From assembly GCA_015999765.1 (NCBI GenBank), contig JAECQR010000006.1:102469-166468 (forward strand): a stretch of 64,000 nucleotides of DNA. The letters are read 5' to 3'. The position numbers and the translations under genes were made by a program. The DNA comes from Flavobacteriia bacterium (GTDB lineage: Bacteria; Bacteroidota; Bacteroidia; Flavobacteriales; Weeksellaceae). Below the pieces are notes generated by a model, which was given only the letters and a program-made list of their open reading frames with translations, did no database searches and had not been told where the DNA came from. Positions 25,690-33,873 of this stretch are shown here, piece by piece. How positions within the stretch are numbered: position 1 is the stretch's first letter; each line of letters starts with the position of its first letter.

Positions 25690-26367
25690 TTACACAACTA
25701 ATTTGTAACCGATTCCTTTTAAGGTCTGAATGGTACCGATTCCCAGTTTTTCGCGGAGGCGGCGGATGTGTACATCGATGGTTCTTTCGCCAACAATTAC
25801 ATCGTTGCCCCAGACTTTTTCCAGGATTTCTTCGCGTTTGAAAACTTTATTGGTATTGGAAGCAAGGAGATAAAGCAGGTCAAATTCTTTTTTAGGAAGC
25901 AGAAACTGTTGCCCTGCCTTGGAAACCCTGAAATTATCTTTATCAATTATCAAATCGCCAACATTAATATTTTTTGAAGTCTCAGAAACCTGCGAAGTAA
26001 GCTGTAAAAGGGCGTTGACTTTAGAAATAAGAATTTTCGGTTTAATGATTTTCACGATATAATCGTTGGCGCCCGCCTGAAAACCGGCAAGCTGAGAAAA
26101 CTCTTCGCTTCTTGCGGAAAGAAATACGATGAGCGTTTTCTGCAGTTCTTTGATTTTTCTTAAATCCTGGCAGGTTTCGATGCCGTCTTTTTCCGGCATC
26201 ATCACATCCAGTAGAATAAGATCGGGGATGATCTGTTTTGCCTTTTCAATTCCTTCGTTTCCGTTGCTGGCGGTGGAAACCTGGTAACCTTCTTTTTCAA
26301 GATTATAGGACAATATTTCTAAAATATCCTGTTCATCATCAATTAAAAGAATTTTTTTCTGATTCAT
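25690..26367 (-). CDS. OmpR/PhoB-family response regulator
   Basis: 225 residues. The receiver has acidic pocket IDDEQD, phospho-acceptor D54 in LILLDVMMPEKDG, Ser/Thr switch in FLSARSEE, and Lys106. The residue after Lys106 is Ile (VKIIKP) where nearly all receivers have Pro; the shifted KP two residues later may serve. The winged-helix C-terminal domain has KKEFDLLYLLA, VGERTIDVHIRRLREKLG and TLKGIGYKL. It is the first gene of the kinase operon, divergent from the TonB receptor gene, which suggests local control. Confidence 0.88.
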   Translation of the reverse strand: MNQKKILLIDDEQDILEILSYNLEKEGYQVSTASNGNEGIEKAKQIIPDLILLDVMMPEKDGIETCQDLRKIKELQKTLIVFLSARSEEFSQLAGFQAGANDYIVKIIKPKILISKVNALLQLTSQVSETSKNINVGDLIIDKDNFRVSKAGQQFLLPKKEFDLLYLLASNTNKVFKREEILEKVWGNDVIVGERTIDVHIRRLREKLGIGTIQTLKGIGYKLVV

Positions 26368-26385
26368 CTTTACTATTTAACCTTT

Positions 26386-26414
26386 CAAAGTTAGTCAAAT
26401 TTGATATCGCAAAA
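26386..26414 (-). promoter_or_regulatory. Promoter of the two-component operon
   Basis: Minus-strand TAACTTTG (26393-26386) fits TAnnTTTG exactly. TTTTG (26414-26410) lies 16 bp upstream, slightly close for a -33 element. The RNA leader would be short, about 13 nt. Confidence 0.5.
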
Positions 26415-26430
26415 CCGGCAGATTATAATA

Positions 26431-26487
26431 TTCATAATTAATTAACATTACCCCAATTCCGTTCAGAATTTCTTAAAGCAAACTTAA
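26431..26487 (+). promoter_or_regulatory. 11-bp-period direct repeats upstream of the TonB receptor, candidate PhoB-like sites
   Basis: Two pairs of direct repeats have an 11-bp period, the helical repeat used by OmpR/PhoB-family dimers: TTCATA-N5-TTAACA (26431-26447) and CTTAA-N6-CTTAA (26472-26487). The first is close to the TTHACA-N5-TTHACA form of Bacillus PhoP boxes. They lie ~35-90 bp before a near-consensus -7 box TTCCTTTG (26521-26528). Low-complexity A/T DNA can give such pairs by chance. Confidence 0.3.
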
Positions 26488-26563
26488 GATTATAGAAACA
26501 CCAAAACGGCGTGTTCTTTATTCCTTTGCAACGAGAGAAATTTATTAAAAAGAATCAAGTAAA

Positions 26564-29110
26564 ATGAGCAAACTAAGTATTGCAGTTTTTTTTCTAAGCT
26601 GTTCAACAACAATACTCTACGCGCAGGAATTAAGGAACGACACCATTAAAAAAGAGAAGCGTATTGAAGGAGTTACCATACAGGGCAGCGTTAAAAAAAG
26701 TTCTGAAAGCAACATTATAAGCCTTCAGAAAAAATCGGTGGAAGTAATTGAACGCGTAGGTGCAGCCCAACTCGAAAAACAGGGAGTTGGTGATGTATCG
26801 GTAGCGGTTACCAAAGCCACCGGCGCACAGAAACAGGAAGGCAGCGGACAGGTTTTTATCCGGGGACTTGGCGACAGGAACAACGCCACTACCATGAACG
26901 GATTGCCGATCCCGTCTAACGATCCTGTTTATAAAAATATTGATCTAAGCATCGTGAAAACCGACATGATTGATTATGTAGGTCTGGAAAAAGTGTACAA
27001 CCCAAAAATGTGGGGCGACATGTCTGGTGCCAATATCGATATTATATCTAAAGTTTATACCGGCAAACCTTACTTCAAAATCAACCTGGGATCGTCGGTA
27101 AATACCAATGCTATAAATAAGGACAGGTTCTATCTCCAGAACGGACCCGGGTATTTCGGATTCAAGCAGATTAAGAAACCACTGAACGCCGCCTTAATAA
27201 ACAACGGATATGCGTTCAATACTACCTGGGCTAACAGAGAAGTTTTCACGCCACTTAACTCATCTTTAGGAGCAGATTTCGGCAGAACTTTCAATATTGG
27301 TGAAGAAGGAAAGCTGAGTCTTTTCGGATTCGGATCTTTTGAAAACAATTACGGTTACAAAGAAGGCATCACCAAATCTGTAGACAATGTTGGTGAAGCT
27401 ACAAAAGACCTCTTCGGCACCGAATATTCTTACGCGACTAATGCTACAGGCTTAATCAACCTTAATTATAAGCTCAACAGCAATCATAATTTAAAGTTCG
27501 TTTCGAATTACATCCATACTACTGAACAGAAATTAGAGAATTATTCCGGTTACATCCGGGACACTAATGAAAACAGAGCAGAAGAAACCGCTTTGCTGAG
27601 AAGAGCTAACTACAAAACAAACGATTTATTCATTAATCAGCTTGCGGGTGAACACAACATTTCTTCGCCGCTAAAAGTTTACTGGAACTTAGGCTTCAAC
27701 AGACTCGACAGCCGCAGACCCGACAGGATGCAGAATATCTCAATCTACAACAGAACAACAGACAGCAATTATTTCGGCGCAAGTAATCCGGGAGCCAACC
27801 ACAGGTATTTCGACAAACTGATTGAGAATGATTATGTGGGAGACCTTCATGCAGACTACGAAATCAGCGAAAATGCAAAAGTGACTTTCGGTTACAACGG
27901 AAGATACAAGAAAAGTGATTTCCAGGCTACCCAGTTTAACCTTAGAGTAAACGCCGTACCGGGAAGCTATTATCTGGACACCAATGATTACGGAAGTTTC
28001 TTCAACACCAATAATTATGCAGCAGGATTTTTCGATATTGTAACCTTCCGTGGAGACATCAGATGGAATCCTGAAACGGCCTTAATTCCGCAGTTTTATA
28101 ATTCCGAAATCCTCAACAATGCAGGTTACACGAATATCGATTATAAATTCAGCGACAGATTTACTGCACAGTTCGGCGTGAGATATGATAATCTGGATCA
28201 GAAAATCAATTACAGCACTTCGATTAAAGAAGGTGCAGTAGACAAACAATATTCTAAAATCCTTCCGGCGCTTAATTTAAAATATGCGGTAAATGACAAG
28301 CATAACCTTAGATTTTCAGCTTCTAAAACGTATACTACTCCACTATTGCTCGAAACGGCTCCTTATGAGTATGAAGAAGTGGATGAACTGAGCTTCGGTA
28401 ACCCTGCGCTATATCCTTCAGACAACTACAACGCAGATCTGAAGTGGGAATGGTTCCCGAAAAGAGGCGAAGTAATTTCGGTTACGGCTTTCGGAAAATA
28501 CATTCAGAATCCTATTTCCAGGGTAACGGTGAATTCATCTTCGAACTCGGTTTCATTTGTAAATATTGGCGACATGGGACATGTTTTCGGAGTTGAAATG
28601 GAAATGCGTAAAGACCTTTACCAACAGAACAACACCAAAATCTACACCTTCTTAAACGGTACTTACCTGAACACAAAACAGGAACTGAGCGCAGAAAAAG
28701 TAGCAGCTGAAACTCTGACACCTTACTCTAACCAGGTTTCTATAGACCCATCAAAGTCCAAAGACAAAATGCAGGGCGCATCTGAATTCCTTGCGAACGT
28801 AAACCTTGGAATCGAACAGAAATGGGGCGAGAAAAACAGTTTAGATTTCGTGCTTTCCTACTCCCATATTTCAGATAATATTTACGCCATCGGTTATGCT
28901 TCAAAAGGAAATTTAGTCGACAAAGCAGTTAATATGCTGGATGCGGTGGCTAAAGTGAACTTCGGTAACGGAATTGGATTTTCCATCAGCGGAAAAAACC
29001 TTCTGAATACTAATTTCACGAGAGTACAGGACAACCAGAACGGCGAAGTAACCGTAAGAGACTACAAAAAAGGAATCAATCTCGGAATGGGAGTTTCCTA
29101 TCAGTTTTAA
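26564..29110 (+). CDS. TonB-dependent outer-membrane receptor next to PhoBR-like genes
   Basis: 848 residues. Signal peptide ends near LYAQ (~res 21). The plug starts ~res 60 (AQLEKQGVGDVSVAVTKATG, VFIRGLGDRNNATTMNGLPI). The barrel follows, with a C-terminal strand ending LGMGVSYQF. It lacks the carboxypeptidase-like N-terminal extension of SusC proteins. The lipoprotein gene follows after 41 nt, and the divergent PhoB/PhoR-like operon lies 196 bp upstream. It may import a phosphorus compound, but the substrate is inferred only from that neighbour. Confidence 0.85.
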   Translation: MSKLSIAVFFLSCSTTILYAQELRNDTIKKEKRIEGVTIQGSVKKSSESNIISLQKKSVEVIERVGAAQLEKQGVGDVSVAVTKATGAQKQEGSGQVFIRGLGDRNNATTMNGLPIPSNDPVYKNIDLSIVKTDMIDYVGLEKVYNPKMWGDMSGANIDIISKVYTGKPYFKINLGSSVNTNAINKDRFYLQNGPGYFGFKQIKKPLNAALINNGYAFNTTWANREVFTPLNSSLGADFGRTFNIGEEGKLSLFGFGSFENNYGYKEGITKSVDNVGEATKDLFGTEYSYATNATGLINLNYKLNSNHNLKFVSNYIHTTEQKLENYSGYIRDTNENRAEETALLRRANYKTNDLFINQLAGEHNISSPLKVYWNLGFNRLDSRRPDRMQNISIYNRTTDSNYFGASNPGANHRYFDKLIENDYVGDLHADYEISENAKVTFGYNGRYKKSDFQATQFNLRVNAVPGSYYLDTNDYGSFFNTNNYAAGFFDIVTFRGDIRWNPETALIPQFYNSEILNNAGYTNIDYKFSDRFTAQFGVRYDNLDQKINYSTSIKEGAVDKQYSKILPALNLKYAVNDKHNLRFSASKTYTTPLLLETAPYEYEEVDELSFGNPALYPSDNYNADLKWEWFPKRGEVISVTAFGKYIQNPISRVTVNSSSNSVSFVNIGDMGHVFGVEMEMRKDLYQQNNTKIYTFLNGTYLNTKQELSAEKVAAETLTPYSNQVSIDPSKSKDKMQGASEFLANVNLGIEQKWGEKNSLDFVLSYSHISDNIYAIGYASKGNLVDKAVNMLDAVAKVNFGNGIGFSISGKNLLNTNFTRVQDNQNGEVTVRDYKKGINLGMGVSYQF

Positions 29111-29151
29111 AAATCAAAACCAAATTAAATAAATCATTTAAAGTAAAAATT

Positions 29152-30315
29152 ATGAAAAAGAACCATTTAAAAGTTTTAGCATTAGCACTTTTATTACCTG
29201 CAGCTTTCGCGGTACAGTCTTGTGATAACGGAGATGATCCCATCACCCCTTCTACCCCAACAGGAATTGCTGCCAATCCTAATGATTTCAAAGGTGAAGT
29301 GAAATCTGGTGAAAAAGTAACACTTGATGCTACCAAAGTATACAAACTTACAGGTGCGGTTCAAGTAAAAGATGGCGGTCAGCTTATTATTCCTGCCGGA
29401 ACAAGAATCGAATCAACAGGTGGAACTTCTGCATATATCACGGTAGAACAGGGAGGTAAAATCTTTGCTAACGGAACAGCATCTGCACCGGTAGTATTCA
29501 CTTCTCCAACCGGAACAGCAGGAAGCTGGGGCGGTATTGTAATCGCTGGTAAAGCACCAATCAACAAAGGAGTTACTGCTTCTGCAGAAGTAGGAAACGC
29601 TACTTATGGCGGTACTGTTGCTAACGACAACTCAGGATCTTTAACGTACGTAAGAATTGAGCATTCAGGAGCAATTTTTACAGGTGAAAAGGAATTCAAC
29701 GGTCTTTCACTTTTCGGAGTGGGCAGTGGAACTACAATCAGCAACATCTCGATCCTGAACGGTGCTGATGACGGTATTGAATTCTTCGGAGGAACTGTAA
29801 ATGTATCGAACATTATTTCTGTAGGAAACGAAGATGATGCTTTCGACTGGACTGAAGGATGGAAAGGTACAGCAACCAATGTTTACGCAAAAAGAAGAGC
29901 GAACGGTATTGGAAACAGAGGTATTGAGGCAGACAACAATGCGGAAAATAACAATGCGGACCCAAGATCTAACCCAACCATTAAAAACGCAACATTTATC
30001 GGAGCTGAAAGCGGCGAATCTGATGGTATTAAGTTGCGTGTAGGAACTTATGCAACTATCGACAACGTGGTATTGTCTAACTGGAAAACAGGAATCAACG
30101 TAGAGCACGATGCTTCTGTAGCTTATTTTAACGGTGGCGGAAAAATCACCAACATAAAATTCGATAACGTACTTACACAGGCCTCTGTAAAAGCAAGCAC
30201 TGGTTCTCCGGCAGCTGTTTTACTGCCAAATACCTTTGTTGAAAATGCCAACGCAACAGGCGCAGGAAACGGAACTGCTGCACCATCTTGGGCTGCAACC
30301 TGGGGCGGACTATAA
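29152..30315 (+). CDS. Beta-helix surface/outer-membrane lipoprotein paired with the TonB receptor
   Basis: 387 residues, with lipobox VQSC (Cys ~24) and an acidic linker (DNGDDP) that in Bacteroidetes can mark surface export. The body shows short repeated turns with Gly, Asn and hydrophobic steps (QLIIPAGTRIES, SWGGIVIAGKAPI, GADDGIEFFGGTVNVSNI, NEDDAFDWTEGWKG), consistent with a right-handed parallel beta-helix. Such folds bind or cleave polysaccharides, but no catalytic set is clear. The position directly after the receptor suggests a substrate-capture lipoprotein analogous to SusD, though unrelated in sequence. A strong terminator follows. Confidence 0.8.
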   Translation: MKKNHLKVLALALLLPAAFAVQSCDNGDDPITPSTPTGIAANPNDFKGEVKSGEKVTLDATKVYKLTGAVQVKDGGQLIIPAGTRIESTGGTSAYITVEQGGKIFANGTASAPVVFTSPTGTAGSWGGIVIAGKAPINKGVTASAEVGNATYGGTVANDNSGSLTYVRIEHSGAIFTGEKEFNGLSLFGVGSGTTISNISILNGADDGIEFFGGTVNVSNIISVGNEDDAFDWTEGWKGTATNVYAKRRANGIGNRGIEADNNAENNNADPRSNPTIKNATFIGAESGESDGIKLRVGTYATIDNVVLSNWKTGINVEHDASVAYFNGGGKITNIKFDNVLTQASVKASTGSPAAVLLPNTFVENANATGAGNGTAAPSWAATWGGL

Positions 30316-30343
30316 GACTCACTTAACACATTCATATCAAATT

Positions 30344-30376
30344 AAACCATCGGATTTTCCGGTGGTTTTTTTTTCT
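30344..30376 (+). terminator. Terminator of the receptor-lipoprotein operon
   Basis: AAACCATCGGA and TCCGGTGGTTT pair with one wobble around three T residues (30344-30368), followed by a run of T. It begins 28 nt past the lipoprotein stop. Confidence 0.85.
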
Positions 30377-30396
30377 GTTAACATTAAGTTCACATT
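30377..30396 (+). promoter_or_regulatory. 11-bp direct repeat, PhoP/PhoB-box-like
   Basis: GTTAACATT and GTTCACATT start 11 bp apart, giving TTAACA-N5-TTCACA. This exactly fits the TTHACA-N5-TTHACA pattern known for Bacillus PhoP boxes. It lies in the region before the TonB-C-like gene at 30568, about 115 bp from a TTGCTTTG near-consensus -7 box (30507-30514). Confidence 0.35.
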
Positions 30397-30440
30397 GCAA
30401 TCTGCTGGAATCATGCATTTTAAACCCTTTTTCTGCGCTA

Positions 30441-30476
30441 ATATTAAATTTTCACTTTCTAATGTGAATTTAATAT
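30441..30476. repeat. Long AT-rich inverted repeat
   Basis: ATATTAAATT-TTCAC (30441-30455) pairs with GTGAATTTAATAT (30464-30476), a 13-nt arm with a 2-nt bulge and an 8-nt loop. It lies between the operon terminator and the next gene's likely promoter. There is no T tail, so it may be an operator or an RNA hairpin rather than a terminator. Confidence 0.5.
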
Positions 30477-30567
30477 GAATTATTTGTTAATTAAAAATGA
30501 ATTTACTTGCTTTGTATATCAAAACAGAAATTTACTTACTAATTCAGACAAATAAAAAAGGAATATC

Positions 30568-30951
30568 ATGAAAAATATGGTCAAAATACTCGGGGTTTTT
30601 GGGGTTTTAATAGCAGCAGGATTCACTTCAACTATTAATGCACAGGACACCAACGTTATAAAAGAAGTAAAAATTAATTCAAACGACGGATTCGGTGAGT
30701 TAAGAAATCTGGTAATGCAGAATTTCGATTTTACCAATCCTGAGTTTACGGAAGGAAAAATCAACAGCACCGTTACTTTTGAAGTTGCTGAAAGCGGAAG
30801 AATTTCACACGTTTCGGTAGACGGCGACTGTAAATATGTTAGCAAAGAAATCGAAGACGTGATGACGAATCTTCTTTATAAATTCGACAACGCCTCAAAA
30901 ATGAACAGCGTTTATGTGCTGCCGGTTACTGTTTTTATTGCCTCCAGATAA
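30568..30951 (+). CDS. Secreted TonB C-terminal-like domain protein
   Basis: 127 residues with signal peptide MKNMVKILGVFGVLIAAGFTSTINA. The mature part (~100 residues) resembles a stand-alone TonB C-terminal domain (NSTVTFEVAESGRISHVSV, VLPVTVFI), without the membrane helix and Pro-rich linker of true TonB. It could bind receptor TonB boxes or be an unrelated small beta domain. It has its own transcript by terminator position, and the adjacent PhoP-like repeat suggests co-regulation with the receptor. Confidence 0.6.
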   Translation: MKNMVKILGVFGVLIAAGFTSTINAQDTNVIKEVKINSNDGFGELRNLVMQNFDFTNPEFTEGKINSTVTFEVAESGRISHVSVDGDCKYVSKEIEDVMTNLLYKFDNASKMNSVYVLPVTVFIASR

Positions 30952-30978
30952 TAAGTTTTAAACATTTCATGTCATAAT

Positions 30979-31006
30979 AAAAAATACCTGCAGATTTGCA
31001 GGTATT
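30979..31006. terminator. Bidirectional terminator between the TonB-C-like and barstar genes
   Basis: AATACCTGCA and TGCAGGTATT pair perfectly around GATT (30983-31006). T-rich sequence follows on the minus strand (and less on the plus). It closes the convergent genes at 30951 and 31009. Confidence 0.8.
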
Positions 31007-31008
31007 CT

Positions 31009-31296
31009 TTATTCTTCGTCTTCGTACTGTTCCAGATAATAGGTGAATGTAAAATCATCAAGTTCATCTTCCGCATCTTCCAGCGTTACGAGTAAATCTT
31101 CAAAAGTTTCGAGCTGGTCGACACTTAGATTTACAAATTCAATATGAAGCGGAAGTTCAACAAAACCCGTCAGCGAATCGAAAAGCGCATCTAAATTATC
31201 TCCGAAAAATTCCGGAAGCGTAAGTTTTTCCTTTAATTGGGTGTAAAAATCATCGTAATCGCCGATGTCTGTAAAATCGATATAAACTGTTTTCAT
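31009..31296 (-). CDS. Barstar-family ribonuclease inhibitor
   Basis: 95 residues, close to barstar's 90. LPEFFGDNLDALFDSLTG aligns with the barnase-contact helix of barstar; D36 and D40 stand where barstar D35 and D39 enter the barnase active site. The C-terminus is strongly acidic (ends YEDEE). Its role is to neutralise the RNase encoded directly upstream (62-nt gap) in the cytoplasm before export. The first gene on the strand is the RNase, so inhibitor translation follows toxin translation on the same message. Confidence 0.9.
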   Translation of the reverse strand: MKTVYIDFTDIGDYDDFYTQLKEKLTLPEFFGDNLDALFDSLTGFVELPLHIEFVNLSVDQLETFEDLLVTLEDAEDELDDFTFTYYLEQYEDEE

Positions 31297-31358
31297 AGTT
31301 GTTGGTTGTCTGTTGTTGGTTATTGGTTTATCCTAAACTTTTTCCTGGCTCTTTACCG

Positions 31359-31889
31359 CTACTGTTTTTCAAAACTTTTGTAATGATTTTTTGTCAGCCA
31401 TACATCGCCGTTTTTAGTAAAGACAATTCTGTCGGCATTTCTCCGTCCGCAGTTATAATTCACGTCGGCCTCGAAATACTGGTTTCCTGTGGGTAAAGTT
31501 TTTTCTCTGTTGCTGAATTTATCACCACCAATCGCACGCCCGGGCAATACGTCACATAAATTTCCTTCGGATGCAACCCAGCCTTTATTTCTGGCTTCGC
31601 CTTTTGTGAGATAATAATCCGGAAGTTTTTTGTTCGCTTTTACAAAATCAATAACTAAATTTTCTTCGGTAAGGTCATCAATATCTGCCGATTTAGGTGA
31701 AGAATTTCTTCCTTCTTTTTCATTAAAATCTACCCGGCTGTTGTTCTGTCGATTTTCAATAACATTTTCCTGATTTTCAGGCTGGGATTTTTTTTCGATC
31801 TTAAAGTTATCGAGGAGATACATCACCAAAAAAGCGCTGAGCATTCCGATAATAAAAAATAGAACAAGCTTAAGGTTATGTCGGTTCAT
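31359..31889 (-). CDS. Membrane-anchored barnase-family ribonuclease
   Basis: 176 residues. One uncleaved-looking N-terminal membrane helix (~8-26) is followed by a polar linker (~30-72) and a complete barnase/N1 domain (~75-176). Residues matching barnase K27, R59, E73, R83, R87 and H102 are K96, R128, E140, R150, R154 and H169, in motifs YYLTKGEARNKGW, IGGDKFSNRE, FEADVNY and TKNHYKSF. It should cleave single-stranded RNA. The helix places the domain outside the cytoplasm. Its barstar is encoded next door. Use as a competition toxin or nutrient RNase is open. Confidence 0.92.
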   Translation of the reverse strand: MNRHNLKLVLFFIIGMLSAFLVMYLLDNFKIEKKSQPENQENVIENRQNNSRVDFNEKEGRNSSPKSADIDDLTEENLVIDFVKANKKLPDYYLTKGEARNKGWVASEGNLCDVLPGRAIGGDKFSNREKTLPTGNQYFEADVNYNCGRRNADRIVFTKNGDVWLTKNHYKSFEKQ

Positions 31890-31974
31890 ATTATAATTTT
31901 AGATTAAGTCTCAACTTTCTTCTTTAAACTTGAATCCTTTTACTTGATTCTTTTTAATTTTTACTTGAATCTTT

Positions 31975-32763
31975 TCACCTCCATTCCTCAGGAATATCAC
32001 AAACCGGAATCGGCTGCATTTTGTGTTGCGCGGCTTTGTTCATTCGGGCAAAGATTTTATAAACTTCCAGGTCTCTTCCGCTGTAATCTGCTTCGGTTTT
32101 GGTTCCCCATTCTTTCTGAATTTTTTCCAGTTCCGGATAAGTTGCGCCAATCTGCTGCTCATCGGTTCTTTCCACATCCCAAAGTCCATCGGTTGGAATT
32201 GCGTTCTGAATTGATTCTACAAGATTCAGTGATTTCGCCAGTGCGTAAACCTCGGTTTTATAAAGATCGGCAATCGGCGAAACATCTACTCCACCGTCGC
32301 CATATTTGGTATAAAAACCAATGCCGAAATCCTCCACTTTATTCCCGGTTCCGCAAACCAAAAGTCCGTTCAGCTGCCCAAAATAATACAAAGTAAGCAT
32401 TCGCAAACGTGCTCTGGTATTGGCAAATGCCAGTTTTTCTTCCGGATATTTTTCATCATCTACATTAAAAGCCCTGTAAAGTTCTTCGAAAGCCGGTGTA
32501 AGGTTAAGTGAAACTGCTTCAATATTTGAAAATTTCGATTTCAAATCTTCAATATGTTCCCAGGCACGGTTTACCTGATCTTCTTTCTGGTGAATCGGCA
32601 TTTCGATTAAAAGCGTCTTCAGTCCGGTCATCGCGCACAGCGTGGAAACCACTGCAGAATCTACACCGCCGGAAACTCCGATTACATATCCTTTAACTTT
32701 AGCATATTCGGCATATTCTTTCAGCCAGGAAACGATTTTTTCTGTTATTTTTTCTGTTTGCAT
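31975..32763 (-). CDS. nadE: NAD(+) synthetase
   Basis: 262 residues, the ammonia-dependent short form without a glutaminase domain. PP-loop ATP motif GVSGGVDSAVVS (~res 28-39), KVEDFGIGFYTKYGDGGVD with the NaAD-binding region, and SPIADLYKTEVYALA. It adenylates nicotinic acid adenine dinucleotide and amidates it to NAD. It is divergent from gldB, an arrangement seen in other flavobacteria. The barnase gene lies 85 nt downstream in the same direction. Confidence 0.95.
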   Translation of the reverse strand: MQTEKITEKIVSWLKEYAEYAKVKGYVIGVSGGVDSAVVSTLCAMTGLKTLLIEMPIHQKEDQVNRAWEHIEDLKSKFSNIEAVSLNLTPAFEELYRAFNVDDEKYPEEKLAFANTRARLRMLTLYYFGQLNGLLVCGTGNKVEDFGIGFYTKYGDGGVDVSPIADLYKTEVYALAKSLNLVESIQNAIPTDGLWDVERTDEQQIGATYPELEKIQKEWGTKTEADYSGRDLEVYKIFARMNKAAQHKMQPIPVCDIPEEWR

Positions 32764-32817
32764 TGTTTGTCTGTTTTCAAGTAAGTGATGCGGATCGCAA
32801 AATCCTTAAATTTTGCT

Positions 32818-32825
32818 TATTTTTG
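32818..32825 (+). promoter_or_regulatory. -7 box of gldB-gldC
   Basis: TATTTTTG fits TAnnTTTG, 24 nt upstream of the gldB ATG. No -33 TTG at the usual distance is visible. It lies downstream of the ORF-track start (32763, TTG), which supports the ATG at 32850. Confidence 0.5.
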
Positions 32826-32849
32826 CGTCTTAAATCTGATGTAAAAATA

Positions 32850-33830
32850 ATGAAGTTTTTTAGATATTTGCTTTTTTCAGCCGTTTTCGCTTTCGGTGCA
32901 GTTTCCTGCAAAAAAGAGACGAAAAACATTTGGAATGTCGAAATAAAAGAGTCTGCGAAAAACGTGGCAGTGACCGATATTTCAAAAGAATTTTATGACA
33001 CGAATGTACCTCTCGAAGAATTCAAACAGAAATATCCGTGGTTTCAGGGAAGTGTTCCTGATGAGGATTACAGCATCAGAAGAGCCGATACGGCTGAAGT
33101 GAAAATTTATAAAGAAGCCATTTCTAAAATTGATATTGCCAAACTCAACAAAGATTTAACAGGCCTTTTTTCGCACATTAAATACCATTTCCCTGAATTT
33201 ACAGAACCTCAGGTTTTTCTCTTTTCATCGGCACTGAGCGGAATTATGGAACCTGTTTTCTACAGAAACGATGTTAATATGCTTTTTATTGATGTTACCG
33301 GTTTTATGGGCGACAACAACCCGAATTACAAAGGTTTGGAACAATATTTTCAGCTCTCGATGAATCCCCAGAATATCGTTCCGAAAGTATCGCAGACCTT
33401 TGCCGAATACTTTGTACAGCCCAATCTTACTGATCAGAAATTTATTGACGAGCTTATTTATCAGGGGAAAATCATGACCCTACAGGATGCTTTTCTACCA
33501 GACTTTCCGGATTATCTGAAGATGCATTATTCCCAGAAACAGTACGAATGGGCGAAGGAAAACGAAGTGAACATCTGGAATTATTTCGTGGAAAGCAATC
33601 TTATTTTCAGCGACGACATCCGATTAAAAGAACGCTTTATCAATCCCGGCCCGTTTTCAAAATTCTATACGGAAATCGACAACGAATCCTCCCCAAGGGT
33701 TGGAGTTTTCACAGGCTGGCAAATCAGCAGGAAATTCTATCAGGAAAAACCTGAAACAAAACTCGCGGATTTCCTGAACATGAACGCTCAGGATATTTTT
33801 AACCAAAGCAATTATAAACCTAAATATTAA
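32850..33830 (+). CDS. gldB: Gliding motility lipoprotein GldB
   Basis: 326 residues from MKFFRYLLFSAV, with lipobox GAVSC. The ORF-track start uses TTG at 32763 inside the nadE start and lacks a signal peptide. Conserved GldB features include EFKQKYPWFQGSVPD, HIKYHFPEF and VPKVSQTFAEYF. In Flavobacterium johnsoniae GldB is needed for gliding and supports T9SS function. gldC follows after 43 nt, reproducing the known gldBC order. The substrate-binding Zn-peptidase-like fold has no catalytic motif that I can see. Confidence 0.9.
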   Translation: MKFFRYLLFSAVFAFGAVSCKKETKNIWNVEIKESAKNVAVTDISKEFYDTNVPLEEFKQKYPWFQGSVPDEDYSIRRADTAEVKIYKEAISKIDIAKLNKDLTGLFSHIKYHFPEFTEPQVFLFSSALSGIMEPVFYRNDVNMLFIDVTGFMGDNNPNYKGLEQYFQLSMNPQNIVPKVSQTFAEYFVQPNLTDQKFIDELIYQGKIMTLQDAFLPDFPDYLKMHYSQKQYEWAKENEVNIWNYFVESNLIFSDDIRLKERFINPGPFSKFYTEIDNESSPRVGVFTGWQISRKFYQEKPETKLADFLNMNAQDIFNQSNYKPKY

Positions 33831-33873
33831 AAAGAGTTCCGGCCAATTTCGAAACTCCTAACTCCTATAAATA

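Noticed and set aside
32763-32849. Upstream extension of GldB from a TTG codon
   Set aside because: It overlaps the nadE start, precedes the -7 box TATTTTTG and would hide the lipoprotein signal peptide.
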